A DNA stretch of 12,174 nucleotides from assembly GCA_031398745.1 (NCBI GenBank), contig JANNNX010000001.1, positions 1 to 12,174 on the forward strand. The letters run 5' to 3'. Below, one piece after another: positions 1 through 6,372 of the stretch. This DNA comes from JANNNX01 sp031398745 (GTDB taxonomy: Bacteria > Actinomycetota > Acidimicrobiia > Acidimicrobiales > CADCSY01). The stretch's first letter is position 1; each line of letters starts with the position of its first letter. Under the pieces are notes generated by a model, which saw only the letters and a program-made list of their open reading frames with translations, was not told where the DNA came from and made no database searches. A program made the translations under genes and the position numbers.

Positions 1-1
1 G

Positions 2-895
2 CGCCTGGCCTGGCGAGACCAGGAGATCGAGGTGGAGGACGCGGCCACGGCCGATCCGAGCGGGCTCGACCTGGCCCTGTTCTCGGCCGGAGCCACCACA
101 TCCCGAGCCCAGGCCCCCCGCTTCGCGGGTGCCGGGGTGCGGGTGATCGACAACTCCTCGGCCTGGCGGATGGATCCCGACGTGCCCCTGGTGGTCGCCG
201 AGGTGAACCCCGAGGCGCTGGCGGCACTGCCCAAGGGGATCGTGGCCAACCCGAACTGCACGACCATGGTGGCCATGCCCGTGCTGGCGCCGCTGCACGC
301 CGAAGCCGGACTGACCCGGTTGGTGGTCTCGAGTTACCAGGCGGTGTCCGGTGGAGGGCAGGCCGGCATCGACGAGCTGGCCGACCAGCTGGCCAAGGGC
401 ATCGAGGGCTCATCCGCGTTGGCGTTCGACGGGCGAGCGGTCGACCTGCCGGCGCCGTCGAAGTTCGTGGCCCCGATCGCCTTCGACGTGGTCCCGCTGG
501 CCGGCTCGGTGGTCGCCGACGGATCGCTCGAGACCGACGAGGAGCAGAAGCTCCGTAACGAGAGCCGCAAGATCCTCGGCATCCCCGAACTGGCGGTGTC
601 GGCCACCTGCGTGCGGGTGCCGGTGTTCACCGGGCACTCGCTGTCGATCAACGCCGCCTTCGAGCGGGCGTTGTCGCCCGAACGGGCCGTCGAGCTGCTG
701 GCCGGCGCTCCCGGCGTGGTGCTCGACGACGTCCCCACCCCGTTGACCGCGGCCGGCACCGACCCGTCGTTGGTGGGGCGCATCCGCGTCGATCCCACCA
801 CCGAGCACGGCTTGGCCCTCTTCGTGGTGGGCGACAACCTCCGCAAGGGCGCCGCCCTCAACGCCATCCAGATCGCCGAGCTGCTCACCGCCTAA
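2..895 (+). CDS. asd: Aspartate-semialdehyde dehydrogenase, 5'-truncated by window edge
   Basis: Reduces aspartyl-4-phosphate to aspartate semialdehyde with NADPH, the shared step to lysine/diaminopimelate, threonine and methionine; cytosolic. The open frame continues to the window edge and reads RLAWRDQEIEVED before the GTG at 32. That stretch fits the family upstream of this GTG, so the GTG is an internal valine and the true start lies outside the window. Visible family marks are the NPNCTT active-site motif with the catalytic Cys at 257-259, the substrate-binding SSYQAVSGGG stretch near 335-360, the TGHS motif with the active-site His at 635-637, and the C-terminal GDNLRKGAALN cofactor segment. 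The stop is TAA. The missing part is the N-terminal Rossmann strand, roughly 45-50 residues. In Actinobacteria this gene commonly follows the aspartokinase gene, which would lie off the left edge. Identification is firm. Confidence 0.95.
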   Translation, partial: RLAWRDQEIEVEDAATADPSGLDLALFSAGATTSRAQAPRFAGAGVRVIDNSSAWRMDPDVPLVVAEVNPEALAALPKGIVANPNCTTMVAMPVLAPLHAEAGLTRLVVSSYQAVSGGGQAGIDELADQLAKGIEGSSALAFDGRAVDLPAPSKFVAPIAFDVVPLAGSVVADGSLETDEEQKLRNESRKILGIPELAVSATCVRVPVFTGHSLSINAAFERALSPERAVELLAGAPGVVLDDVPTPLTAAGTDPSLVGRIRVDPTTEHGLALFVVGDNLRKGAALNAIQIAELLTA

Positions 896-942
896 CCGCC
901 CCGCCCGCCGACCGCTCGTTCTCGGCGCGCCTCAGTCGACAG

Positions 943-983
943 CTCCCCGGTCGTCACCTCCCCGGTCGTCACCTCCCCGGTCG
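943..983. repeat. 15-bp tandem repeat, about 2.7 copies
   Basis: The unit CTCCCCGGTCGTCAC occurs at 943-957 and 958-972, followed by an 11-nt partial copy at 973-983. It lies in the gap between the converging asd and mazG-like genes. No function is evident; it could be a slippage product or could contribute to ending transcription. Confidence 0.8.
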
Positions 984-1025
984 GGATACCTGCCTTCCGG
1001 AATCCGGACGTCATGCATCCCAGTT

Positions 1026-1065
1026 CGGGAGGACGGGAGGACGGGAGGACGGGAGGACGGGAGGG
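1026..1065. repeat. 8-bp tandem repeat, five copies
   Basis: The unit CGGGAGGA is repeated head-to-tail five times; the last copy ends in G instead of A. It sits just downstream of the mazG-like stop codon (which ends at 1085 on the minus strand). A short purine-rich microsatellite like this is prone to slippage and may vary between strains. Confidence 0.85.
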
Positions 1066-1084
1066 CGGAGAGTCCGCGCCTGGG

Positions 1085-1369
1085 TCAGGCGGGGCAGTCG
1101 CAGGGCAGGTGGCCGCAGCGGGGGCAGCCGTCGGCGTAGCGAGCCACGGCGTCCGCCAGGGAGAGGCCGAGCTGATCGGCCAGCGAGGTCAGCCAGGCCA
1201 GCACGTCACCCAGCTCGTGGAGGCGGCGGGCATCGTCACCCTTGCGCACGGCCTGGGCCAGCTCGCCCAGCTCCTCGGTCAGCCAGGCCACGGTGGCCGG
1301 CACCCCTCGGGCCCGGTCGCGCTCGCCGTAGGTGCGAGCCATGAGGCGCTGGAATTCGTCGAGGTCCAC
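1085..1369 (-). CDS. MazG-like nucleotide pyrophosphohydrolase, short form
   Basis: A 94-residue all-alpha protein of the MazG/NTP-PPase superfamily, which hydrolyses nucleoside triphosphates to monophosphates plus pyrophosphate (house-cleaning of nucleotide pools). The metal-binding pattern is visible as TEELGEL near residues 31-37 and HELGDV at 51-56 (E52, D55). The tail carries four cysteines (C82, C85, C90, C92) in CPRCGHLPCDC, a likely small zinc-binding knuckle. I chose the GTG at 1369 because residues upstream of it in this frame (a long arginine/proline-rich stretch) are antisense-like and overlap the methyltransferase; the GTG falls 7 nt after the methyltransferase stop. This spacing suggests co-transcription with the methyltransferase. 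A start slightly upstream at a CTG cannot be excluded. The exact nucleotide substrate is not predictable. Confidence 0.82.
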   Translation of the reverse strand: MDLDEFQRLMARTYGERDRARGVPATVAWLTEELGELAQAVRKGDDARRLHELGDVLAWLTSLADQLGLSLADAVARYADGCPRCGHLPCDCPA

Positions 1370-1376
1370 GGTCAGC

Positions 1377-2099
1377 TCACGGGACCCGGCCGATGGCCAA
1401 CGCCGAGAGGCCCCAGGGCAGGTCGTGGTGGCGCAACCACCGGCGCTCGGCCTCGGCCAGGCGGGGCAGCACCCCGCCGACGCCACCCGGCTGCACGTCG
1501 AGGTCGCTGGCCACCTGCCCCCGTTCGAGCACCGCCTTGGCCGCCGCCGGGGGGACGAGGAATGCGTAGGCCCCGGTCGAGCGAACGACCTCACAGCCGT
1601 TGGCGCGGAGCAACCCGGCCAGGCCGGCCCGGCTGAAGCGCCGGGCGGTATGGGTCACCCGGTCGTGCGCCCGCCGGAGCCGCTCGGTGCCCGGCTCCAT
1701 GAGGCACACCACCCCTCCGGGACGGACGACCCGGACCAGCTCGGCCACCGTGGCCCGCGGGTCGAGGACCGACTGGTGGCAGAGCACGGTGACGCACAGG
1801 ACGGCGTCGAAGGCGTCGTCGGCGAAGGGCAGGCGGGTGACGTCGGCGGCGGCCAGCCCTTCGCTGCGGTGGCCTTCTCGGTACAGCTCGAGGGCCAGCG
1901 GCTCGAAGTCGGCGCCGATCAGCGAGGCCCCCTCGCGCAGCCACGCTCCGGTGGCGCCGGTGCCGCAGCCGGCGTCGAGTCGGCGACCCCCGGGTGGGAG
2001 GTGGGGCGAGAGGACCTGGGCCAGCAGACGGCGGGTGGCCCCGTACCACCAGTGCGACGTCTCGACGTCGGCCATGCGGCGGTACTCGTCGAGCTCCAT
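1377..2099 (-). CDS. Class I SAM-dependent methyltransferase
   Basis: A 240-residue Rossmann-fold methyltransferase. Motif I is LDAGCGTGAT at residues 41-50 (SAM binding), the acidic ribose-binding residue is D64 in GADFEP, motif II is the AADVTRLPF stretch near 85-92, and the post-core RVVRPGGVV is at 123-131. The N-terminal MADVETSHWWYGATRR (9-24) is typical of Methyltransf_11-type enzymes found near glycan genes. The ATG at 2099 is preferred over the longer frame from 2135 because GGGAG lies just upstream of it at a good distance and the extra N-terminal residues look non-conserved. It is divergent from the mannosyltransferase operon across about 70 bp and is followed closely by the MazG-like gene. 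The methyl acceptor is unknown; a sugar or lipid-linked intermediate of the neighbouring pathway is only a contextual guess. Confidence 0.85.
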   Translation of the reverse strand: MELDEYRRMADVETSHWWYGATRRLLAQVLSPHLPPGGRRLDAGCGTGATGAWLREGASLIGADFEPLALELYREGHRSEGLAAADVTRLPFADDAFDAVLCVTVLCHQSVLDPRATVAELVRVVRPGGVVCLMEPGTERLRRAHDRVTHTARRFSRAGLAGLLRANGCEVVRSTGAYAFLVPPAAAKAVLERGQVASDLDVQPGGVGGVLPRLAEAERRWLRHHDLPWGLSALAIGRVP

Positions 2100-2170
2100 G
2101 GGTGGCTCCCTGCGCGTCGAGGAGAGGTCGGGCACCTACCATCCGGCGGGCCCGAGAGCGTAGAGGAGCG

Positions 2171-3229
2171 ATGACGAACGCCGACGTGACGACCCCTCCG
2201 GTCACGGCTCGACGCTCGGTCGACTGGCGCACCGTGCTCGGTGCCTGGGCCGCGTCGAGGGCGCTGGTGGTGGTGACGGTCGCGGTCGCAAACTCGTCGG
2301 TGAGCCGGGGCCTGGCGTCGTGGGACAGCTCGTACTACCTGGGGATCGCCATGGGCGGCTACGGCGCCCCGCCGGTCGAGGGAATGCAGACCAACTGGCC
2401 GTTCTTCCCCCTCCTCCCGCTGCTGATCCGGGCCATGACCGAGGTCGGGCTTCCGGCCCGGGGCTCGCTACTGGTGCTCAACGCCCTGGTCTTTCTCCTG
2501 GCCCTGGCCGGGGTGGAGCGCGTCGCCCGACGCCACCTCGGCGCCAGCGGCGCCCGGTGGGCGGTGTGGGCGCTGGCGATGTTCCCGATGACGGTCGTGT
2601 TCTCGATGGGTTACCCGTCGTCGATCTTCCTGGCCGCCTCGGTGTGGGCCTTCGTCTGGGTCGACGAATCCCGCGACGCTCCGGCCGCCCTGGCGGTGGT
2701 GGTCGCCACCCTGGTGCGGCCCAACGGCGTGGTGGTGGCGGTGGTGCTGGGAGGGTGGCTGCTGGTTCGGGGCTCGCCCGGGCGGGCGGCGGTGGTGGCC
2801 CTCCCGGGGATGGCCGCGTTGGCGGCCTGGTTGGCCGTCCAGTGGCACTGGGCCGGCGACCCATTCGCCTTCTGGGCGGCCAAGTCCGCCTGGGAGGAGA
2901 TCACCATCGCCGAGCTCGTCACCGACCCCCGGCTCGGCGCGGCCAGCCACTTCGGGTTAGCGCTGGCGGCAACCGGGGCGCTCGTCTGCGCCCGCCGACG
3001 CCTGCCCTGGCACTGGCTCGCGTTCGCGGCCCTGTCGCTCGGTCCGCCGCTGGTGGTGGGGGTGATGGGGCTCGGTCGCTACAGCAACGAGTGCTTCCCG
3101 GTGTTCGTCGCGGCGGGGGCGATCATCGAACGGGCGCCCCTCCCGGTGCGCTGGCTGGTGGTCGCACTCGGTGCTTGCGGCGTCGTCGCCTTCGGTGTCA
3201 TGGTCACGCGCTACGAGCTCGTCCCTTGA
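2171..3229 (+). CDS. PIG-V-like integral membrane mannosyltransferase (GT-C)
   Basis: A 352-residue multi-pass membrane protein resembling the PIG-V/GPI mannosyltransferase II family and its bacterial relatives, which use polyprenyl-phosphate-linked mannose as donor at the outer face of the membrane. Diagnostic segments are WDSSYYLGIA at 51-60 (the family's WD motif in the first periplasmic loop), NWPFFPLLPLL at 75-85, LVRPNG at 181-186, and GRYSNECFPVF at 302-312. Hydrophobic helices are visible near 22-40, 98-114, 130-165, 172-199, 205-225, 261-275, 281-300 and 328-345. The ATG at 2171 is preceded by AGGAG at 2164-2168. Longer readings of this frame run antisense through the methyltransferase and are rejected. 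First gene of the four-gene glycan operon; the gap to the next gene is about 34 nt. The donor may instead be another polyprenyl-linked sugar. Confidence 0.85.
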   Translation: MTNADVTTPPVTARRSVDWRTVLGAWAASRALVVVTVAVANSSVSRGLASWDSSYYLGIAMGGYGAPPVEGMQTNWPFFPLLPLLIRAMTEVGLPARGSLLVLNALVFLLALAGVERVARRHLGASGARWAVWALAMFPMTVVFSMGYPSSIFLAASVWAFVWVDESRDAPAALAVVVATLVRPNGVVVAVVLGGWLLVRGSPGRAAVVALPGMAALAAWLAVQWHWAGDPFAFWAAKSAWEEITIAELVTDPRLGAASHFGLALAATGALVCARRRLPWHWLAFAALSLGPPLVVGVMGLGRYSNECFPVFVAAGAIIERAPLPVRWLVVALGACGVVAFGVMVTRYELVP

Positions 3230-3263
3230 CCCCCGTGCTGCGCCCGCTTCGGCCTGCGCCGTG

Positions 3264-4262
3264 ATGCCCGACGAGCTTCGAGCGCTCAGTGGGGCACGCT
3301 GCCTCGTCACCGGCGGCCTGGGCTTCATCGGCGCCAACCTGGCCCTCGCCCTGGTCGGGGCCGGTGCCGAGGTCGTGGTGGTCGACGCCCTGGTGCCTCA
3401 GCACGGCGGTGACCGGCGGAACCTCGACGGTGCGGCGGGACCCATCGAGGTGGTGGTGGCCGACATCGGCGACACCGACCGGGTGGCCCCGGTGGTGGCC
3501 TCGGTCGACGCGATCTTCAACGTGGCGGGGCAGGTCAGCCACCTCGAGTCGATGGCCGACCCGCTGCGCGACCTCGACCTCAACACCCGGAGCCACCTGG
3601 CCTTCCTCGAGACCGTCCGGCACCACCGGCCCGAGGTGCCGGTGGTGCTGACCTCGACCCGGCAGGTCTACGGGCGGCCCCGGTACCTCCCGGTCGACGA
3701 GGACCACCCGACCGACCCGGTCGACGTCAACGGGGTCGACAAGCTCGCCGGCGAGCGCTTCCACCTCCTCTACCAGCGCTTCTACGGGGTCCCCGCCCGG
3801 GTCCTGCGGCTGACCAACGTGTACGGACCCCGACAGTCGCTGTCGAAGGACGGCCTGGGCTTCTTCCCGGTGTTCCTCCGGCGCGCCCTCGACGGCGACG
3901 CCATCGCAGTGTTCGGCGACGGCCAACAGCAGCGCGATTGCCTCCACGTGGCCGACGTGGTGAGGGCCATGGTGGCGGCGCTGCACCCCGAGGCCGAGGG
4001 CGAGGTGTTCAACCTCGGCCACCCCGAAGCCCACCCGCTCCTGCACATCGCCCAGACGGTGGCGGCGGCGGCCGGCGGCACGCCGGTCGAGCTGGTGCCG
4101 TTCCCCGACGAGCTCGCCCGCATCGACATCGGCAGCTTCCAGGGCGACTACTCCAAGGCCAAGCGGGTCCTCGGGTGGGAGCCCAGGGTGGCGCTGGCCG
4201 AGGGCGTGGCCGACACGATCGACTTCTACCGGGCCCACCCGTGGTACCGGTCGTCGATCTGA
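3264..4262 (+). CDS. NAD-dependent sugar-nucleotide epimerase/dehydratase (extended SDR)
   Basis: A 332-residue extended short-chain dehydrogenase acting on a nucleotide sugar. The N-terminal Rossmann motif is TGGLGFIG at 16-23, D41 is the acidic residue that binds NAD ribose, D67 lies in ADIGD, and NVAGQVSH is at 86-93. The substrate-binding half includes LRLTNVYGPR (181-190) and QQQRDCLHVADV (221-232). Catalytic Lys160 is present, but the position four residues before it, normally Tyr in YxxxK, is Asn156 (NGVDK). A hydroxyl pair is present in LTSTRQVYG (129-137). I chose ATG 3264; the in-frame GTG at 3261 is an equal alternative, and both remove a proline-rich stretch that belongs to the end of the previous gene. 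The last 22 nt overlap the aminotransferase start. The specific product (4-epimer, 4-keto-6-deoxy sugar, other) cannot be read from sequence. Confidence 0.88.
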   Translation: MPDELRALSGARCLVTGGLGFIGANLALALVGAGAEVVVVDALVPQHGGDRRNLDGAAGPIEVVVADIGDTDRVAPVVASVDAIFNVAGQVSHLESMADPLRDLDLNTRSHLAFLETVRHHRPEVPVVLTSTRQVYGRPRYLPVDEDHPTDPVDVNGVDKLAGERFHLLYQRFYGVPARVLRLTNVYGPRQSLSKDGLGFFPVFLRRALDGDAIAVFGDGQQQRDCLHVADVVRAMVAALHPEAEGEVFNLGHPEAHPLLHIAQTVAAAAGGTPVELVPFPDELARIDIGSFQGDYSKAKRVLGWEPRVALAEGVADTIDFYRAHPWYRSSI

Positions 4263-5308
4263 GCCGGCGGGTCGCGCCCCTCAGGGAGCGTTGGCTCGCG
4301 GCGGCCGATGCGGTGCTGCGCCGAGGCCAGCTGCTGCTCGGCCCTGAACTCGAGGCCTTCGAGACGGCATGGGCCGCGCAGGTGGGGCGGACCCACGCGG
4401 TGGGGGTGTCGTCGGGAGCCTCCGCGCTCCAGCTGGCGCTGACCGCCCTCGGCATCGGGACCGGCGACGAGGTGCTGGTGCCGGCCTTCACCGCGGTGCC
4501 GACGGCGGCCGCGGTGCTCGCCGCCGGCGCGGTGCCGGTGTTCGTCGACGTCGACCGTAGGACCGCGGCCATCGATCCGGCCGCGGCCGAGGCTGCGATC
4601 ACCGAACGGACCAAGGTGGTGCTGCCGGTGCACCTCTACGGCCGGCCGGTCGACCTCTCCCCGCTGCGAGCACTCGGCCTGCTGGTGATCGAGGACGCCG
4701 CTCAGGCTCATGGGGCACTCGTCCCGCCGGCGTCGCCGGCGGTGGCATCGGCCGCAGCCTGCTATTCGTTCTACCCGACCAAGAACCTCGGCGGCCTGGG
4801 CGATGGCGGGGCGGTGGTGACCGACGATGCCGAGCTCGCCGAGCGGGTGCGGCTCCTGCGGGTGCACGGCGCCCGCCAGCAGTACGTCCACGAGGTGGTG
4901 GCCATGAGTGCCCGCATGTCCGAACTGGAAGCGGCCTGGCTCCGGTTGGCGCTGCCCGGCCTCGATGCCGCCAACCAGCGCCGGCGGTCGATCGCCGCCC
5001 GCTACCGCGCGGCCGCGCCCCACTTGCGTTGGCAGGACGACGCCCCCGGCCACGTCCAGCACCTCTGCGTGGCTCGGGTCGAGGACCGCGAGGCCTTTCG
5101 CCAGGGGCTGGCGGCCCAGGGGGTTCAGACCGGGGTGCACTACCCGTGGGCGCTCACCCAACAGCCCGGGTACCGCCACCTCGTGCGCCAGCCCTGTCTC
5201 GAGGCCGAGGCCTGGGCCGCCGAGTGCGTGTCGCTGCCCTGTGCGCCCGAGCTCGACGACGACGAGGTAGAGCTGGTGGCGACGGCCCTGGCGGGGACCG
5301 GCGGGTGA
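4241..5308 (+). CDS. DegT/DnrJ/EryC1/StrS family PLP-dependent sugar aminotransferase
   Basis: A 355-residue fold-type I aminotransferase that transfers an amino group to a keto-sugar nucleotide, usually from glutamate. Hallmarks are GVSSGASALQLAL at 55-67 (phosphate-binding region), PAFTAVPTAAAV at 81-92, EDAAQAHGA at 151-159 with D152 contacting the PLP ring nitrogen, and SFYPTKNLGGLGDGGAV at 176-192 with K181 as the Schiff-base lysine. The C-terminal GVHYPWALTQQPGYRHL is also typical. The GTG at 4241 gives the usual family opening VVPVVDLSRR and overlaps the epimerase by 22 nt; longer readings are out-of-frame translations of the epimerase. Coupled translation with the epimerase suggests it aminates that enzyme's keto-sugar product. 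The length matches the family and no catalytic residue is missing. Confidence 0.92.
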   Translation: MVPVVDLSRRVAPLRERWLAAADAVLRRGQLLLGPELEAFETAWAAQVGRTHAVGVSSGASALQLALTALGIGTGDEVLVPAFTAVPTAAAVLAAGAVPVFVDVDRRTAAIDPAAAEAAITERTKVVLPVHLYGRPVDLSPLRALGLLVIEDAAQAHGALVPPASPAVASAAACYSFYPTKNLGGLGDGGAVVTDDAELAERVRLLRVHGARQQYVHEVVAMSARMSELEAAWLRLALPGLDAANQRRRSIAARYRAAAPHLRWQDDAPGHVQHLCVARVEDREAFRQGLAAQGVQTGVHYPWALTQQPGYRHLVRQPCLEAEAWAAECVSLPCAPELDDDEVELVATALAGTGG

Positions 5309-6057
5309 GTCCGGAGACGGCCGGGGGGCCGACCAGTCGGGGGCCGGTCTCGTCGGTGACCGCCTTCTTCCCTTGCTACAACGACGTGGCCACCATCGCC
5401 GGCATGGTCACCACCGTGACCGCGGCCCTCGAGACTCAGGTCGAGGACTTCGAAGTGGTGGTGATCGACGATGGCTCGACCGACGGCTCGGTCGAGCTGC
5501 TGCGCAGGCTCGAGGCCGAGCTGCCGCGCCTGGCGGTCGTGGTCCACGAACGCAACCGGGGCTATGGCGGCGCCCTGCTCTCGGGCTTCGGCGCGGCGAC
5601 CAAGGAGTGGGTCTTCTACACCGACGGCGACGGCCAGTACGACGCCGCCGAGGTCGTCGACCTGCTCGCCGCGGTGGGCCCCGACACCGACGTGGTCCAG
5701 GGCTGGAAGATCGGCCGGGGCGACCCCTGGTACCGCAAGCTGATCGGGCGGGTGTACCACCACGTGGTCAAGGTGCTCTTCGGCCTGCACGTGCGCGACA
5801 CCGACTGCGACTTCCGCCTGATGCGACGCAGCCTGGTCGACAAGGCCGAGCTGACCCAGACGTCGGGCACGATCTGCGTCGAGATGATGCGGCGCTTCGA
5901 GGAACTCGGCGCCCGCTTCGTCGAGGTGCCGGTGCACCACTACCACCGCCCCCACGGCCGCTCGCAGTTCTTCCGGCTGCCCCAGATCGCCCGCTCGGCC
6001 CGCCAGTTACTGGCGCTGTGGTGGCGACTGGTGCTCCGGGGAGCGACCCGGCCGTGA
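5305..6057 (+). CDS. GT2 family glycosyltransferase, dolichyl-phosphate mannose synthase-like
   Basis: A 250-residue GT-A fold enzyme that likely moves a nucleotide-activated sugar onto a polyprenyl phosphate. Signature elements are VTAFFPCYND at 18-27, VVVIDDGSTDGS at 51-62, NRGYGGALLSGF at 84-95, and YTDGDGQYD at 105-113, the metal-binding DxD region. DTDCDFRLMRR at 165-175 and HHYHRPHGRSQFF at 211-223 follow, both matching the DPM1/polyprenyl-glycosyltransferase subfamily. There is no clear C-terminal transmembrane pair; a short hydrophobic LLALWWRLVL (235-244) could be membrane-associating. The GTG at 5305 overlaps the aminotransferase TGA in a 4-nt GTGA junction, and the upstream extension is antisense-like. 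It probably supplies the lipid-linked sugar used by the membrane mannosyltransferase at the head of the operon, which is an inference from context. Last gene of the operon. Confidence 0.9.
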   Translation: MSPETAGGPTSRGPVSSVTAFFPCYNDVATIAGMVTTVTAALETQVEDFEVVVIDDGSTDGSVELLRRLEAELPRLAVVVHERNRGYGGALLSGFGAATKEWVFYTDGDGQYDAAEVVDLLAAVGPDTDVVQGWKIGRGDPWYRKLIGRVYHHVVKVLFGLHVRDTDCDFRLMRRSLVDKAELTQTSGTICVEMMRRFEELGARFVEVPVHHYHRPHGRSQFFRLPQIARSARQLLALWWRLVLRGATRP

Positions 6058-6070
6058 AGCTGTCGCCAGA

Positions 6071-6102
6071 CACGTGTGCACGATGTCCCGCGACATCACG
6101 TG
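6071..6102. terminator. Possible stem-loop terminator (bulged hairpin)
   Basis: GATGTC (6082-6087) and GACATC (6092-6097) pair around a CCGC loop. The stem can extend with CACGT (6071-6075) pairing to ACGTG (6098-6102), leaving a 6-nt one-sided bulge. It lies just after the glycan operon and just past the 3' end of the tRNA-Pro remnant, so it could end transcription from either side. There is no U-tract and the bulge weakens the case. Confidence 0.35.
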
Positions 6103-6106
6103 GTCG

Positions 6107-6151
6107 TGGTCGGGAAGGCGGGATTCGAACCCGTGGCCTCAGCGTCCCGAA
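6107..6151 (-). pseudogene. 3' half of tRNA-Pro(CGG); attachment-site remnant
   Basis: Read on the minus strand from 6151, the sequence gives the anticodon loop TTCGGGA (anticodon CGG, with the G37 typical of tRNA-Pro), the 3' anticodon-stem strand CGCTG and the variable loop AGGCC. The T arm follows as ACGGG-TTCGAAT-CCCGC, one A-C mismatch at the outer T-stem pair, then the acceptor strand CTTCCCG, discriminator A and CCA. The 5' anticodon strand should be close to CAGCG but is CCGCC, and no D-arm or CGGGAAG 5' acceptor strand is found in the next 100 nt. So only the 3' half is present. Lone 3' halves of this kind are left where an integrase recombines at the anticodon loop or T arm of a tRNA gene. 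The 314-nt stretch 6058-6372 holds this remnant and no credible protein gene. Confidence 0.75.
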
Positions 6152-6161
6152 GGCGGAACGT

Positions 6162-6238
6162 ACGAACCTCAGCGGACGGCCACGGCGCAGAGCGGCAGGT
6201 CAGGGCGGGGGATCGGATGCGGACGAACCTACCCGGAC
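6162..6238 (+). repeat. Two imperfect 16-bp direct repeats beside the att remnant
   Basis: ACGAACCTCAGCGGAC (6162-6177) and ACGAACCTACCCGGAC (6223-6238) match at 13 of 16 positions and are 61 bp apart, close to six helical turns. They lie on the element side of the tRNA remnant, where tyrosine integrases have arm-type sites. This is suggestive only. Confidence 0.35.
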
Positions 6239-6372
6239 GACTGCGGCCGCGGGATACTCGCGGGATGATTCTTCCGATCGACGTCTCCGCGACGGGGTGA
6301 GACGCGTAGCGCTACGGCGGCCGTGCTTCCTCAGTCGGTGCGTCCTACCGTTTCGGCGCGGGAGGCGAACGC

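Noticed and set aside
32..34. GTG as start of the aspartate-semialdehyde dehydrogenase gene
   Set aside because: The frame continues upstream to the window edge with family-like residues, and starting here would delete the whole NADP-binding N-terminus; it is an internal valine codon.
1370..1594. N-terminal extension of the MazG-like protein
   Set aside because: This Arg/Pro/Ser-rich stretch overlaps the methyltransferase coding sequence in another frame and has no MazG-family similarity.
3204..4238. Long minus-strand open frame opposite the epimerase gene
   Set aside because: Its His/Val/Gly/Asp-rich composition is typical of an antisense frame; the plus strand has clear SDR motifs.
6074..6300. 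Two short plus-strand open frames across the tRNA remnant
   Set aside because: They read through the antisense of tRNA sequence and noncoding DNA, with no ribosome site or coding bias.
6305..6316. 12-bp perfect palindrome CGTAGCGCTACG upstream of the DUF732-like gene
   Set aside because: About three such palindromes are expected by chance in 12 kb, and it has no partner site.
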